Below are positions 14,701-26,362 of a stretch of 64,000 nucleotides of DNA, in pieces. A program made the position numbers and the translations under genes. The notes beneath the pieces are model-generated. The model was given only the letters and a program-made list of their open reading frames with translations, had not been told where the DNA came from and did no database searches. The first letter of the stretch is position 1. Every line of letters begins with the position of its first letter. The DNA comes from Chionoecetes opilio (Eukaryota > Arthropoda > Malacostraca > Decapoda > Majidae): NCBI GenBank assembly GCA_016584305.1, contig JACEEZ010004854.1, positions 151,001-215,000 on the forward strand. Direction: 5' to 3'.

Positions 14701-15403
14701 ATGTCAAGACCAACTGTGTCCAAATGTTGTTAGAAGCTTCCTTTACACCAGGAATGATGGTCAGTAATCAGATAAGCTGAACATTGCAGGCTTTTGTCTT
14801 TGCATCGGTAGTCCTTATATTTTCATTGGTGTTCAGTAGTGATATTTTGATGCTGTGGAAACCCCAATCTCCAAAGAAAGTTCATAAACCACCCTGGGAT
14901 GGGCTGTAAAGTTTATCTTTACCTTACTCCTGCAATATTAGTGTTCATATATGTAGCTTATTTTCCAGCTGCAGACGTCTCCTCACTTAGGTTAACCTGG
15001 CAGCCAGCACCTTTCCCTTTTTTTCTATCATTTCTGACATAATAATGGAAGACTTTTCTGCTGGCAGACACACCAGCTTTTTCCTTATTTTATCTCCTTT
15101 CAAGCTTACATGTGAAGGATTTCAAATGTTATAAAGTATGTGCCACTATGTAATTCTGTGGCTCTGCACTTCCTTATTATTCCTTATTATTGATGCTTTG
15201 TATCATGCCTGTAATATGGCATGTCGTGTGTTCTTCATGAACTTGAAATAAATTCTTTATTTCAATTTCAGGTGTTTGAGGAGAAATTGTCTCACTGGAC
15301 TTTAAAATCCCAGGATTTCTCTGAGTTTGAAAAAGCCAATGGAAGCCTTACTTGCTGCAGCATTCTCATACGCAAGACTCGTCACTTGAAGAACATCATG
15401 TGA
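8627..15403 (+). CDS. DDAH: N(G),N(G)-dimethylarginine dimethylaminohydrolase, 7 exons
   Basis: A complete gene of 276 codons. DDAH hydrolyses asymmetric dimethylarginine and monomethylarginine to citrulline plus di- or methylamine in the cytosol, relieving inhibition of nitric oxide synthase. Exons: 8,627-8,725; 11,972-12,145; 12,595-12,697; 13,333-13,430; 13,822-13,917; 14,209-14,337; 15,272-15,403. All junctions join in frame, and length is close to the human enzymes (about 285). Family blocks are in order: PDCVFVEDVAIV (62-73), TLDGGDVLFTG (116-126), KEFFVGLSSRTNQAG (127-141), SLHLK (162-166) and LTCCS (259-263). By alignment to vertebrate DDAH the catalytic residues are Asp118, His164 and the Cys261-Cys262 pair (nucleophile Cys261), with Glu68/Asp69 binding substrate. 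The ATG is the first in exon 1 with purine at -3; there is no signal peptide. Intron 4 uses a GC donor; the others are GT-AG. Nothing is broken in the coding sequence. Confidence 0.96.
9075..10295 (-). pseudogene. Degenerate non-LTR retrotransposon RT, antisense in DDAH intron 1
   Basis: On the - strand, in order from 10,295 to 9,075, broken frames read VGKVVDTLKNGKTAGVDGIT, then VDWKAMWDVLKVYGVSGKLL and LLNGVKAIIKDAM, a VRRCEAR...MCYVPVAIYP block in place of RQGCxMSPWLF, FQMIVLIAENENDLQKLVN in place of FADDxVLIAE, and VEMSFIRSVCGMRRIDG near the C terminus. This is the conserved order of LINE reverse transcriptases. The catalytic FADD box is destroyed and several frameshifts are present, so it is dead. 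Its antisense position in a large intron would leave DDAH splicing intact. Confidence 0.85.
11090..11795 (-). repeat. Composite tRNA-derived SINE in DDAH intron 1
   Basis: The - strand head at about 11,795 has TAGTGGCTAGCC (A-box-like) and GGGTTCATAGAC (degenerate B box). The body shows a diverged direct repeat of about 270 bp: CACTGTCCCCCTTGAGC and AGCTGGTGGTGATGGCAAGT near 11,130-11,260 recur as TACTGTCCCCCTTGAAC and AGCTGGTGGTCGCATGT near 11,400-11,525. I read it as two or more related SINE bodies in tandem. Confidence 0.55.
11972..12145 (+). CDS. DDAH: DDAH exon 2 (residues 34-91)
   Basis: Acceptor TTTTAAG|GCAAGA, donor GAG|GTGAGT. Encodes ELPADEKHPDCVFVEDVAIV, the substrate-binding block with Glu68/Asp69. 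Confidence 0.95.
12595..12697 (+). CDS. DDAH: DDAH exon 3 (residues 92-126 in part)
   Basis: Acceptor CCCCACAG|GTTGTG, donor ACAG|GTGAGA. It ends in phase 1, splitting the codon for Gly126. Contains ATLDGGDVLFT with catalytic Asp118. Confidence 0.95.
13333..13430 (+). CDS. DDAH: DDAH exon 4 (residues 126-158)
   Basis: Acceptor TTCCCCCAG|GCAAGG. Encodes GKEFFVGLSSRTNQAG to TPIK. The donor is AAG|GCAAGT, a non-canonical GC donor in an otherwise perfect consensus. Confidence 0.94.
13822..13917 (+). CDS. DDAH: DDAH exon 5 (residues 159-190)
   Basis: Acceptor TTTACAG|GTTGAA, donor AAG|GTAAGT, phase 0. Encodes VENSLHLK with catalytic His164. Confidence 0.95.
14209..14337 (+). CDS. DDAH: DDAH exon 6 (residues 191-233)
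   Basis: Acceptor CATTACAG|CGTATT, donor AAG|GTGAGA. Encodes VPDWVAANVVFANGFLLHRS and DYPETAK. Confidence 0.95.
15272..15403 (+). CDS. DDAH: DDAH exon 7 (residues 234-276, stop)
   Basis: Acceptor TTTCAG|GTGTTTGAG. Encodes FEKANGSLTCCSILI with the catalytic Cys pair, ending NIM and TGA. Confidence 0.95.
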   Translation: MFEEKLSHWTLKSQDFSEFEKANGSLTCCSILIRKTRHLKNIM

Positions 15404-15910
15404 GGAGGAATCCAAGCATCCCCTGACCGGCTGTTGCCTGGACCACCCGCCAGCCACGGGTGCCGGGCTGGTCGGGGTGCAGCACCCACAGCGGCAGTGT
15501 GCCTCAGGTCATTGGGTGAGTTGCCTCGCCACTAAACATTCCAATGCCTTGTCTGGATTCACCTCCACTACGTGGAATGCTTAGTCACATTAGATAGAAT
15601 TATGAAATTACTTATCAAAGGATCTTCTATACTGTAGTTCATTTTGAACATTTATTATTATAATTCTTTTATGGTGGGCAATTGTGTTAAGTGCCTATGC
15701 AGTATGAACCGGTGAAAACTAAGGAAAAATAAACCATTGTTTGCTTTCATTGATATTCTGGTTAACTGAAATCAGTGCAAAATAGACATAAGTGTGAAAT
15801 AATTTTTTCTTGTCTTGTAGAATGAAAAGTTTGTAACCTCATTTTTGTGTAAAATCATTGATCATTGAGGCAAGATAAAAGTGACAATAAATCTGAATCC
15901 TTGAGTATAG
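15404..15910 (+). other. DDAH: DDAH 3'UTR with candidate polyadenylation signals
   Basis: AATAAA hexamers occur at 15,728-15,733 and 15,886-15,891, 325 and 483 nt after the stop. Either could end the transcript; no transcript evidence is available here. Confidence 0.6.
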
Positions 15911-16083
15911 TTAGATAAGAATATCAGTATTGGTGCATAGAGTTCACAGTCTATTAGCAGTTAAGTTTGTATATGATTGGTTTCCTTCGAAACACAACAC
16001 TGCAATCCTTTGTGTGTTGCAATGCTGATGCTGTGGACATTTATCAACAATGCCTGTATTCTAGGCAGCACTTGCATTGCTAC

Positions 16084-17213
16084 CAGGGCTTAAAAACGAA
16101 ATTATTTTTCAATCGGTTCATTCCGATCAGAAACAGTATTATTAGCGTTTCGTTTTTTGTTTCTCCTCCAAACATAAAGTTCCTGAACCAGTTAGAAAGA
16201 AATTAAAACCGGTTAGAACGTTATTCTCAAACCATGTATTGAATATGCTATTAGCCCTAATAAATAATAATGCCTATACATGACTACATTCTTATACTGT
16301 AGATGGTAATAAAGCCATACATTTCATGGTGCACAGTATCCAACAAAATCAAACCCCCTAGATGTCATAAGAACTATATTATTATACGGTTTAAATAAAG
16401 CAACACAGTTACCTATGCAATACAGGAAGCGTAGTGTAGGAGTATGCAATCTCAGTTGCCGTAGAGTAAAGACATGAATCACTAAATTTTTTATAAATGT
16501 TATATATGGCAAAAAATATATTAATTCGTAATATCACCAACCCACTAATTAAATAAGCCTAATCAATGAAGACATGTGGTACTCCAAGGACTCGAACTTA
16601 GGACAGTCACACTGAAATTTGGTGCACCAAGCATTAGGTTAACACAGTTAAACACAGTTAAAAGTTTAAGGACGTCAATCTTCTTACGATACAATATTTT
16701 CCCTAATTGAGCTAAGATTCTCATTTTTTTACTGAAAGTTGTGCACTTGATGGTACATATACAGATAAAGTTTAAAATTATATCAATAAATACATTACGT
16801 AAAAAAAAATAATTTGAATTTGTCCGCGATATTAGTCAATTATTCATATCGCTACTAGTCACTAGCTATTAGGAGTTCTGCCTTGGTTATTTTATTATGA
16901 AAAATATTGGGCATAGTGCCAAACTTGGACAGATCTTCTCTGGTGTAGGTTCATTGGTTATGCTTTGCTCGATTTTCAAAAAAAATTCCCTCGTATTTCA
17001 CCCACGTAATAACAAAACTTCAATATGAAATCAGATATTCAACTTACCAGACCTTTGACCAGTCCAAGACTTAGACAAAAGTGTCAGCTTTCAAATAATA
17101 AAAAATTATGCAAATTGGACAAGAATTGCCAGAGAAGTAAGAGTTTGAATGACATTATCTTAGGCAAAAACGAAACTCCGGAAACGGCCGTCAAAGTTTT
17201 ATTAAGTTTTTAA

Positions 17214-17245
<32 letters not shown>

Positions 17246-17821
17246 AAGTTTTTTCTTTTCTTTCTTCAGAGACAAAAAAAATATAGCAAAACTAAGAAAA
17301 AAAGGGGAAAAAATAGTATAAATGAGCTGGACACGTGCTATTACGTCATATGTAAACAAATCATTGCCAGCCTACCTATAGTACTAATAATATTTATTAA
17401 AAATTGTCAAATGACAGCAATCTTTCGGGACGGTAATGCCAACACACGAGGCTGATGTTTACCAAGTTTTCGCAAATTTTCACTTTTTTTTTTTTTTTTC
17501 CCCTCTAAATTGGAGTGACGTCCTTAAGCACATACTCACAATATATTATCCATTTTTGAATACTGGATATTAATCTAAGCATGTTCTTAAACCCAACTGC
17601 AGCAACCCAACTAAATTATTTGGCTACTGGAAGTGAAATGGATTATTGACCAAATATTATGACATGGAACAAAAAAATAACTATTAACCGGTTACAGGGA
17701 TTTTAAAATAGCGTTTTTGCTCCAGAACAGTAAATATGATAAAGTTTTCTTTTCCGTTTTTGTTCCGAGCATAATTTTGTTAGTTTCAATTTTTGTTCCC
17801 TTATACCGTTTCCAAACCCTG
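16084..17821. mobile_element. hAT-like non-autonomous element with 8-bp TSD
   Basis: The left end begins CAGGGCTTAAAAACGA and the right end (reverse complement) CAGGGTTTGGAAACGG. Flanking 8-mers are ATTGCTAC (16,076-16,083) and ATTGGTAG (17,822-17,829), six of eight matching, as expected for an aged hAT target duplication. Inner TIR sequence is partly conserved (AGCGTTTCG / AGCGTTTTTG near each end). No transposase ORF is present. Confidence 0.7.
16670..17523. mobile_element. TTAA-flanked element nested in the hAT-like element
   Basis: GGACGTCAATC at the left and GGACGTCACTCC (reverse complement) at the right are each flanked by TTAA (16,666-16,669 and 17,524-17,527). The 854-bp interior is AT-rich with poly-T tracts and no transposase. 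A TTAA duplication with purine-start ends would fit Kolobok better than piggyBac; that is inference. Confidence 0.65.
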
Positions 17822-17829
17822 ATTGGTAG

Positions 17830-19780
17830 TGTTGAAGGTCAGACAGCACAGTGTGAATATGTAGTATGCACTTCTAATTGTATTGAGTTGACAATATGCT
17901 GCTGCTAAAGCCAACTTGATTCTATGTTTTACACCATCGGGCAATCGGCCCACGGGCCTCTCCCAAAATATTGAGGTGGCACATAGAAAAAAATAAACGC
18001 TTTATGTTTTCATGACCAGTAAGGTGGTGGTTATGTGGCTGAGCAGCCCGGCAGCCTGCACCAGCGAGGAGTGCAGACCCGTGGAGGGGCCGCATCAGCA
18101 CACCATCAGGGTCTTGATGCTTGATCTAATTGTGCTTGCAGGGTGTGACAATACAGTATTGGAACTTTATCTAAAGGAAACTGTAATTTTTAAAAATAGA
18201 TTTCTGCATTTGGACATTTTTGCTTATTTGCTGCTAAGGCTGTCTGCTACCTGAAGTCCGGCACAGTCCCATCCGTGGGATGGAGTGCCGTGGCAGTGCA
18301 GGAATGTTGCTGTGTTGACAATATTCTTTAATACCAACATAATATTTGGGTATCTTTTCTTGGCTAATACATTCATGAATGCATGCAAACATGTATGTAT
18401 GATACAAATACCATTATTCTTTATTTCCCATGCATAGGCTTCCCCCCATAAGTGTGGGCAGCACAAAGCCCAGAGTGGCTCGTTCACAAAAACCTTCATA
18501 CAACTTGCATTTTCAACATCATAGATATTAAAATTATATTGATAAAATATGTTAATGAATTTTTTGCAAATTGTAAATTCTACAAAATTCAAATGTAACA
18601 AACAAATCACAGATTTTATAAGAATTTTCAAATAATTTCAGAAAATTTTACAAAATATGAATTTTTGGCAAAAGATAATTCTACATTTTAAAAATCATCT
18701 ATGTATGAGGGAAAAAAACTTTTGGTGTTGCAGAGAAGTATCCAGTATCTTTGATATTGCATCAATGTGATGAATATATCTGATATTCAGTTATTCACGC
18801 TGCCACAGGTGTTTAGATTTAAAAGATAAATGCACCGCTTACGCTGCGAAGCACAATGCGCTGATGCCTCGATCTGGTGTTGATTACATTTTTTTTCTTA
18901 GTGATTAATGTGCTTTATAGTAAAACTTGCCACATTGTGGTCCAAATAATGTATAAGTTTTCTTGTGATCTGACATAGAGTGTACATATTGTACACCCTT
19001 CCTCATATCATCCATCACTTTATAGTGAAATAAGAGGATATAGTAGTTCCTATTGCCATGCTATGCTAAGGAAATGTGCTGATGCTTGTGTAATGTTTAT
19101 GTACATATTTAATGCAGCTGAGGCTAGTTCAACACCAGTGATGGTCTGCTTAATCCGTGTTTCTCAACACTAAAGCTGCACTTTACTCTAATTACCAAGC
19201 ACATGTTCAAAAGATCTGATAGAGGATTATTTTGTATCTATTCATCTTTAGATGATCTTGGTGGGCAACACATGGTGACACAGATACTGTTGTCTAGTGC
19301 CCATGTGTGTGCTACAGGATAAAAAATGGTCTCTACCTTGCCACAAAAGTGATAAAACAAAGGGTGCGTGGAAACAATAACTAGAAATTTACAAGCTGTT
19401 TTGTCATTTGTTTGAAGAATATTGCTTTTCACATGTTTTTTATAGTTTACGATGTAATCAAGTTTGAAATACGATGCTATTAGTTTACGGCTGTAGATTG
19501 AAGGGTGCTATTTTTATTGATAAAATAACAAGAGGAACTCACATTTATGAGTTTTTCACAATTTTAATATGTCTATGCTTTAGGACTAACACATAACCAT
19601 TGTTTTGTCATGGTAGATATAATATACATATACCGTATAAGTATCGCTTATGTGTTCTATGTATTACTGACAATATTCTGATTACTTTTGGATCTCATAA
19701 TGCATAGGCTTTCTTATTGAACTGTGCTTTATAAAGTGCTGTGTCAGGTTTAACTGCCTATTTACACATATCCCAGGTAA
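17830..19780. other. Intergenic, no supported gene
   Basis: Mostly AT-rich. A GC-rich patch at about 18,030-18,110 reads open on the + strand but has no splice partners or recognised family. Nothing else stands out. Confidence 0.4.
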
Positions 19781-19782
19781 TT

Positions 19783-20005
19783 ACCTCAACTAAGGAGGTT
19801 CTGTGATCAGTTCAGTGGTTGGTTTGTCTGTTAGTTATCAGGATTACACAAAATATTACGGACAGATTTCCATGAAAATGTTACCAGAGGTTGTTGGGCT
19901 TGGCCCAGTTTAGAAGAGATTGATTTTTGGAGCTGATCAGTATCTGGATCCAGGAATTTTTTAAGGATTATTTCAGCCTTAGCGGAGGTATGTGCAGTCT
20001 CGGAC
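19783..20005 (+). repeat. Dispersed CCTCC...GCGGAGGTATG element, copy 1
   Basis: Starts AATTACCTCAACTAAGGAGG, continues TTTGTCTGTTAGTTATCAGG, ATTACGGACAGATTTCCATG and ends AGCGGAGGTATGTGCAGTC. The same skeleton occurs at 20,926-21,100, 39,611-40,138 (inverted) and 54,160-54,650. The CCTCC / GGAGG ends form a short inverted terminus; interior is non-coding. Confidence 0.6.
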
Positions 20006-20925
20006 TGCTTTTGTTATATAATGAAGCGGTGTTTATTGTATTTTTGTCATATAATTAGAAATTAGGACAAAAAGGAATAGTGTTTTCATTGTTGTTTTCC
20101 CTTGTTAATCAGAATATTTTTTATTTCAAGAAGTGTTCTCAGCATAAAGGATAAATTTTTGAAACACTTAATTATATCAGAATTTCCTTTTCAATAAGAC
20201 CTTATTCTCTTATAATATTCTGAAACCAGAATTGCCTTGAGTCGTGGTGGCTCATCCTGGTATGTATTCACTAGAACTATCTTGAAACTTTCATTGGAAG
20301 GTTGTCAGTATATCATTTTTGTTTCCGTATATTAGATTACTTATCTATCCAGTAGGTTGCAGGGTGAGGTGCAGTGGGGTTGACCTCGGGTGGTAAATAC
20401 AATAAGCACTTTCTCTCTCTCACAGCATTTTGATAAGTGATTTGAAACTTGTCATGCAAACCTTGAAGAACAGTAATAACTAGAAACACCATCTCATCCT
20501 TCCATCCCACTGCACCTGAGGTCGAGGGTGATCTATTAAGTAATGACACTGGCCACCCTTCTGCTCTGTCACAACCTTTCATGCAGCAAGTAGGCATTCA
20601 CGCCTTTACTCTACCCAGTCATACCCTCTCTATGAGACGTGCCTGCTGCCACAGTCCACTACATACTGTCTGAGATGAATCTACATTAATCTGCAAATGT
20701 AGATTACCAGTGTTTTGTGATGGCACCCCGTGATTACTCTGTAAGAGCAGAATATATCTTAAAGTGTGACTTAGAATTCTTAGTCAACAGAAGCTCTCCT
20801 GCAAATGTACATAAGAACATAAGAAAATAAGGAAGCTACATTAGTTACAAATGTACACAATCCTCTTTTTATCAAACAGAAAACCTTACTTTATTAACTA
20901 CACTGACTCAAGCATCTTTTCCCCC

Positions 20926-21100
20926 GCCAGGGAGGTTATGCGATTGGTTCGGTTTGATTGTTTGTTGGCAGGATTACGCTAACAGTTACGGACAGATTTG
21001 ATTGAAATTTTTAGCAGAGGTGGGGCTTTGTCCAACTTGCAAGTGATTAGAGTTAATCTGGATATGTAACCAAGAATTCTTTTGTGGATATTCTGGGGAC
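20926..21100 (+). repeat. Dispersed CCTCC...GCGGAGG element, copy 2 (partial)
   Basis: CCAGGGAGGTTATGCGATTG, GGCAGGATTACGCTAACAG and TACGGACAGATTTGATTG match copy 1. It lacks the GCGGAGGTATG end. Confidence 0.55.
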
Positions 21101-21329
21101 TTTGTGTAATGCCTGTACCTGCGGCCGGCCACTTGAACACTTCCCTCTCTCTAAACTTCTTCCTTTCTTCTCTTTTCTGCCATTGTGATGTTATTCTGAA
21201 GGGGATGGTGAAGGGGGAGCGGCAACCCTCGTGACAATTATACAAAGGTCACGGCTGGTCAAGAGGACTGTGAACAGGGAGCCAATGTACTGATTCATAG
21301 ACAGTTGGCATGACTGACAGAGCGTTACA

Positions 21330-21555
21330 CTGCCCTGGGCCCACAATTAACCCTTTTGAATCTCGTCAGAAGAATCTTTTAACAGACGAACTGACAGGGT
21401 AACAATCACTATTCGGGGAATAAATCTTATTTCCCATTTTATATACTAACCATGGTGGGGCCCACCATGCCTTAGGTGGAACCCATCCCGCCTTAGAAGT
21501 CGCGCCACCACAAGCGGGCACGATACCACTAGACCAAACTGATATCCCGCTTAGT
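21330..21555 (-). repeat. tRNA-derived SINE
   Basis: The - strand head has TTTGGTCTAGTGGTATCGTG (A-box context as in Gly/Glu/Asp-type tRNAs) and GGGTTCCACCT (B-box-like) 50 bp further on. The downstream body lacks cloverleaf pairing, so this is a SINE rather than a tRNA gene. Confidence 0.55.
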
Positions 21556-21559
21556 AAGC

Positions 21560-24500
21560 GGTTTCTAGGCTATTTGAACCATTACATTTGCATCCCCCGC
21601 CCTTAAGAAGGAGTCCAACACCATTAGGAGTGTCTCTACGCATTCTCTCATTTAGCTTCCTCTTCTCCCTCCACCCTGGGGTTCCAAGTTCATTTATGGG
21701 ACGAATCTCTGGTTTCTAGCGTCTATATTTACCCTCTGCCTCCACCCTCCCCCATCCCTTCTCTCCCCACCACAGTAGAAGTTCCAAGCTTATGTTAACA
21801 TACTTTATCAAAAACGTCTTAAATAAGATTGCTCTAAACAGTGCTAGGAAGAGTAGATACATGAAGAATCTAGAAATAGATACCAAGCATGCCACGCCGC
21901 CACGGTCAAAGTCAAAAGTGCAGATGTGAGAGGATAGCAGAGTGTCGAATGCATGAACAGAAGTTAAACTATTGGAGGTGTAAGGGTAATTCAACCAATT
22001 AATAGGTGTAACAATTCAAGTAATATTGTGTTTTTTACAAATCTTATATTATTTTGCTCATTCAGCCTTGGTGCGCTCTCGGAGTGGTCGTGTTGAGTGA
22101 TTGAAACATCCAGAAGAAGAATGGGCCGAGTGATATTGTAGTCTTCCCATTTCATGCCACAAATATTTATCTCTTTAAAGAGATATCCTCTGTACCCATA
22201 AGGCAAAACCTCTGAGGCTGGAAATTATATCATTAAAAGTGCGTAATACGACCAAACTTGCACCGACCTACTCTCAAGACTTGTTACAGTATATGATGGA
22301 ATCAAGCAACATTGGGCAACTAGTAGCAGAATAGTACATACTGTTGTGGGCATAAGATTTCACCTTGGGCTGATGTTACTCATTTTTGTAAACCATTGGT
22401 CAGGTGTGCAAGTTAGCACTGTAAATCAATGAAGAAGAGGGAAGAAGAGGAGGTATAAAGGGGTTTCCCTTCTCCATAGTAATGATTATTAGAGCGAGGT
22501 TGTGATGGAAGCACATACTTGCTGGACCATGCTGGTGCATCCTGGCTTGGCTGGTGGTAGGAGGCTTATGTGGGTTGTCTGTTATTCCTGACATTGTTTA
22601 TTTTGTTTACGCAACATTAAGCAGAACATCCTGCATTTTGTTATTCTATGCATTGTTTTCCCATAACCCATAAGATACTTGCTATTATTTTCTCCTAATC
22701 ACATTCTAGCAATAGACTTCACTACTTTGTTTTGTTTTAGACATTATTTTGATTGCTGATTGATTTGTTAGTATGTTGAATTGGCAATTACAAAGATACA
22801 TCTCCCACTCGAACACCATCAATGTCTCAACTTGTTAACAAGGTATGATGGTTTGAATTTGCAATAACTATAACCTCGTTTTCTCAACATTTAGTCATGG
22901 GTGCTTGACCCCTGCCTCTCCTCGGATGTCTCACTTCTTACGGTGCTATGAGACACCCATCAGGTCTGCTGCAAGGCAGGAGGGCACACAGGCCCTTTAT
23001 TTTCAAGGCTTTTCATTACATATATCAAAATGTTGAGAGCTTTTCTTTGCATTAGTAACAGTGTGATGCATAACCTGGCATGCAGTGAGATGTACATAAC
23101 CTGTATTTTGTATGTTTATACTGATGGTAGACAAGAATATATCAATAAGAATGTTGAACAAGATGAAAAATTCAAGTCTAATCATTGCAGTGTAACTTAC
23201 AAGACTTAGGGACACATTTACGCTAACACTTTGCTATGGAAAGATGCCTGAATTGTGAAATATGTATTTGATAGAGATATTTCAATACTATCACTACTGT
23301 TCATTCTGCAAGAGTATGAAATATCTAATATCCGTACATGCAGATTTTTGGAGAAGAGGATGGATATGATTATTCTATTTTGTCTAAAAGAATAATAAAG
23401 GATAAAAATAATGCCCACACAAGGCTATGTTTCAAACCTCACCCATTTCAGTAGTGGTATTGATTTACCCAAAATACAGAGATGCATGCTAATCATATCT
23501 TCCATTCCTGTTGATACATTGATACATGCTGATATACACTAGTTCCTTGTAAGACATGGACCTGAGACAATTTTGAAATGGTGACATGAATTACCACCTC
23601 TCCGTGTAATAAGCGGATCTGAGCGCGAGAAATCCTTCAAAATTGGTATACACTGACATCACACACCCATAATGCTACCCTATCCACCCCCCCAGCCCGA
23701 CCATCCATACAAATACTTTATCCCCCTTCATCTCATCATCATACATACATCAGATGGGCATACATCTACAGTAGCTACATCTTCATTTCTTTTCAAACAT
23801 GGATAGGCAGACATGAATGTCATCAGAAAGATAATACTTTATAAAATTATCTAAAAGATACATAGACACAAAATTAATGGAAAATAAACAAGGAGGTAAG
23901 GCCATGCCAAAATTTCATATCATCAAACATACACTTTGCTCGTATTGCGGTAAAGGGTGCAAATTTGTGAATCTCGTATCATCAAATTTTCTTATAACGA
24001 ATGTTCGTATGAAGCAAATATAATGTACTCCATTCTTGCATCCCCAAGCTGGTGTTTTGGCGAGGCAAATTGGTCTACTTTCACCTGCTTATCAGCCACA
24101 GATGTCATCAGACCTTTACATACTTAGCGTGTTCTCATCGTCATTACATCCACATTTGTACTTTGTGGTTGTTCATGGCTATGACAAAAAGTAGCCAAAT
24201 CTTCCATCCTTCGTTAGTATTACAGTACTGTACTTTCTTTGCCAATGATGCGGATCAGCATTCTATCCTTGCCAGTTTTGTATGGAATATTGTTATTTCT
24301 GAAGAAAAAAAAAATATACTGACTTGCCTTTCAACTTAAAATTAGGATTGAAAATGAATTCAACTTAATTTGAGTATGAAAGTTTTATGCAGTTGTATAG
24401 ACACTGCATGAAAGATGCTGTGGTGATAATTCTGTATCGTGGAGACTGGTTTCAAGGAAGTGAATAATAATTGTAACTAGACATTAGAGGCCTAAAGGAC

Positions 24501-25150
24501 TTGGCATCCCCTTCTCGCCCCATGTATAACCTCTTTTGCTTGAATAGGGAAGGATCCCCCAAAAAGATGCCAAAAAAAAAATATAATATGTAGTTAAAAT
24601 GCATATCATAATATATCGGGAAAAAATAGTCCCATCAAAAGGTTAGCGGGATGCTGAGAAACCAAATAATACCTAAGTACAGTCTAGTACCAAACATTTA
24701 TTGATGTCCAGAATGCACAAATGACAGGCAAATACTATAATTCCTGCAGACAAACGTTTATTGCACACAACATTTAGTTCATAACTGTTGCAAGATTTTC
24801 AGACAAATTCGATTTTTTTTTGCTTAATATGTGATGCTTTTCCTAATGGAGAGTTTATCTTGTGCAATCCTTAAGAAAGTGTGTTTTATGCCATTAGAAA
24901 AAATTTCAAATTTCTAAAAATACACTTTTTAGACGTTTTGACAGGGAAAAAAACCTCCCCATTTGTAAAAGCATCAAATTATAACCTAATCAGAACATTA
25001 AACTAAACTAATCTAATCTAACCCTCAAACTAACCTAACCTAGCCTATGAAAAATTAATGTTTGCACAACATTTCATTGGTACTTTCACACTCGTTCTGA
25101 CCTATAGGAACAGTAGAAAGGTGAAAAATACTTGAATCCAGGGTATTATT
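21560..25150. other. Intergenic, no supported gene
   Basis: AT-rich sequence with scattered short ORFs that show no family signature or splice logic. Small AACCTAACCT runs occur at 25,010-25,045. Confidence 0.4.
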
Positions 25151-25510
25151 CCAGATGAACACCGAATTCACTTTGGTGGACGAAGCTATTTTTTTCTAGT
25201 GAGTTTTGATGCATTTTGAATTAATCTGCTGACCGTTTCTGACGCAAATCACTTTTTTAATATTTGTAAAAAGGTTAGGTTAGGTATAGGTTAGGTTAGG
25301 TTACGTATAGTTTAGGTTAGATATAGGTTTGTTAGGTAAAGGTTAGGTTAGGTTAAGTTCAATTTGTTTTTTTGTCATTTTTGTTCCAAATCACACACAC
25401 ACAAAAAAGTGATTTGCGACAGCAACGGTTAGCAAATTAATTCAAAACGCATCAAAACTCACCAGAAAAAAATAGTTTCGTCCACTAAAGGAAGTTCAGT
25501 GTTCATCTGG
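25151..25510. mobile_element. Foldback element with TTAGG-type repeats in its loop
   Basis: Arms of about 108 bp at roughly 90 per cent identity by eye: left CCAGATGAACACCGAATTC from 25,151, right reverse complement CCAGATGAACACTGAACTTC ending at 25,510, both reaching GCAAATCACTTTTTT. The loop (25,270-25,365) is GGTTAGGTTAGGTATAGG-like, close to the arthropod telomere repeat TTAGG. Confidence 0.75.
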
Positions 25511-25545
25511 AAATTCACCAAACTATATAATGTAAAGGAGCCTTA

Positions 25546-26331
25546 TAGTCTAGTCTAGGGGCCAAAGCTGAGAAGTGTCTTTAAAATCGACTTTCGTGGT
25601 ACCCATGCGGTAACAGCTTCATAATATAGTACCAACTGAAAGGAAATTTTGTCTACTTTTCAGATCTGGCAATGAGAATTTCGAAATCGTGTAGCTTCAT
25701 GGTGATTTTTTGGTTACCATGACAACCACATTACATATTTCAGACCAACATGTTTAGTCTAGTAGTCCAGTGGACCCCACGTGCGCCCCCTGGACAATCT
25801 AATGAGACCTACTTTTTTAGATGCACAAATATGTCTAGAAAACAAAAATCAATGTTAACACTTGTCAACTAATGTCCCATGGGGTTCGTATGGCGGCCAT
25901 CGTCGATCGCATAATAAATGACTTTCTCGAAATTACCAAAATGTCCATAAAATCACAAATAATGTAGTTACAAATTTAATTTTGGTGCCCACGTGACAAG
26001 AATGACATGGCCTATTGTAATAAGAACAATTAATGCAGTAATTGGTACAAGTTTAGTCATGGAACGGCAAAAATCTAAAAAAAGGCGGAAAAATTACTTC
26101 GGTTTCGCCGACAACTTTCAACATAAATGACAATAACTTCACTAATATACAACATACTGGTCAGTTTAACATCAAAATCATCATCTATTACGCCCCCATC
26201 TAATGCAGTCAAACAATTGACATACATACAGGAGAACCTCGTTTATCCGGCACCCTCGGGGGGGGGGAGCGCATGCCGGATAACTCATTTTGCCGTTGTT
26301 TTGAGAGTTACTCTTATGGAATCCCCCAAAA

Positions 26332-26362
<31 letters not shown>

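Noticed and set aside
18012..18254. GC-rich open stretch (MTSKVVVMWLSSPAACTSEE) as an exon
   Set aside because: No splice partner, no family, and the frame runs into AT-rich sequence; unsupported.
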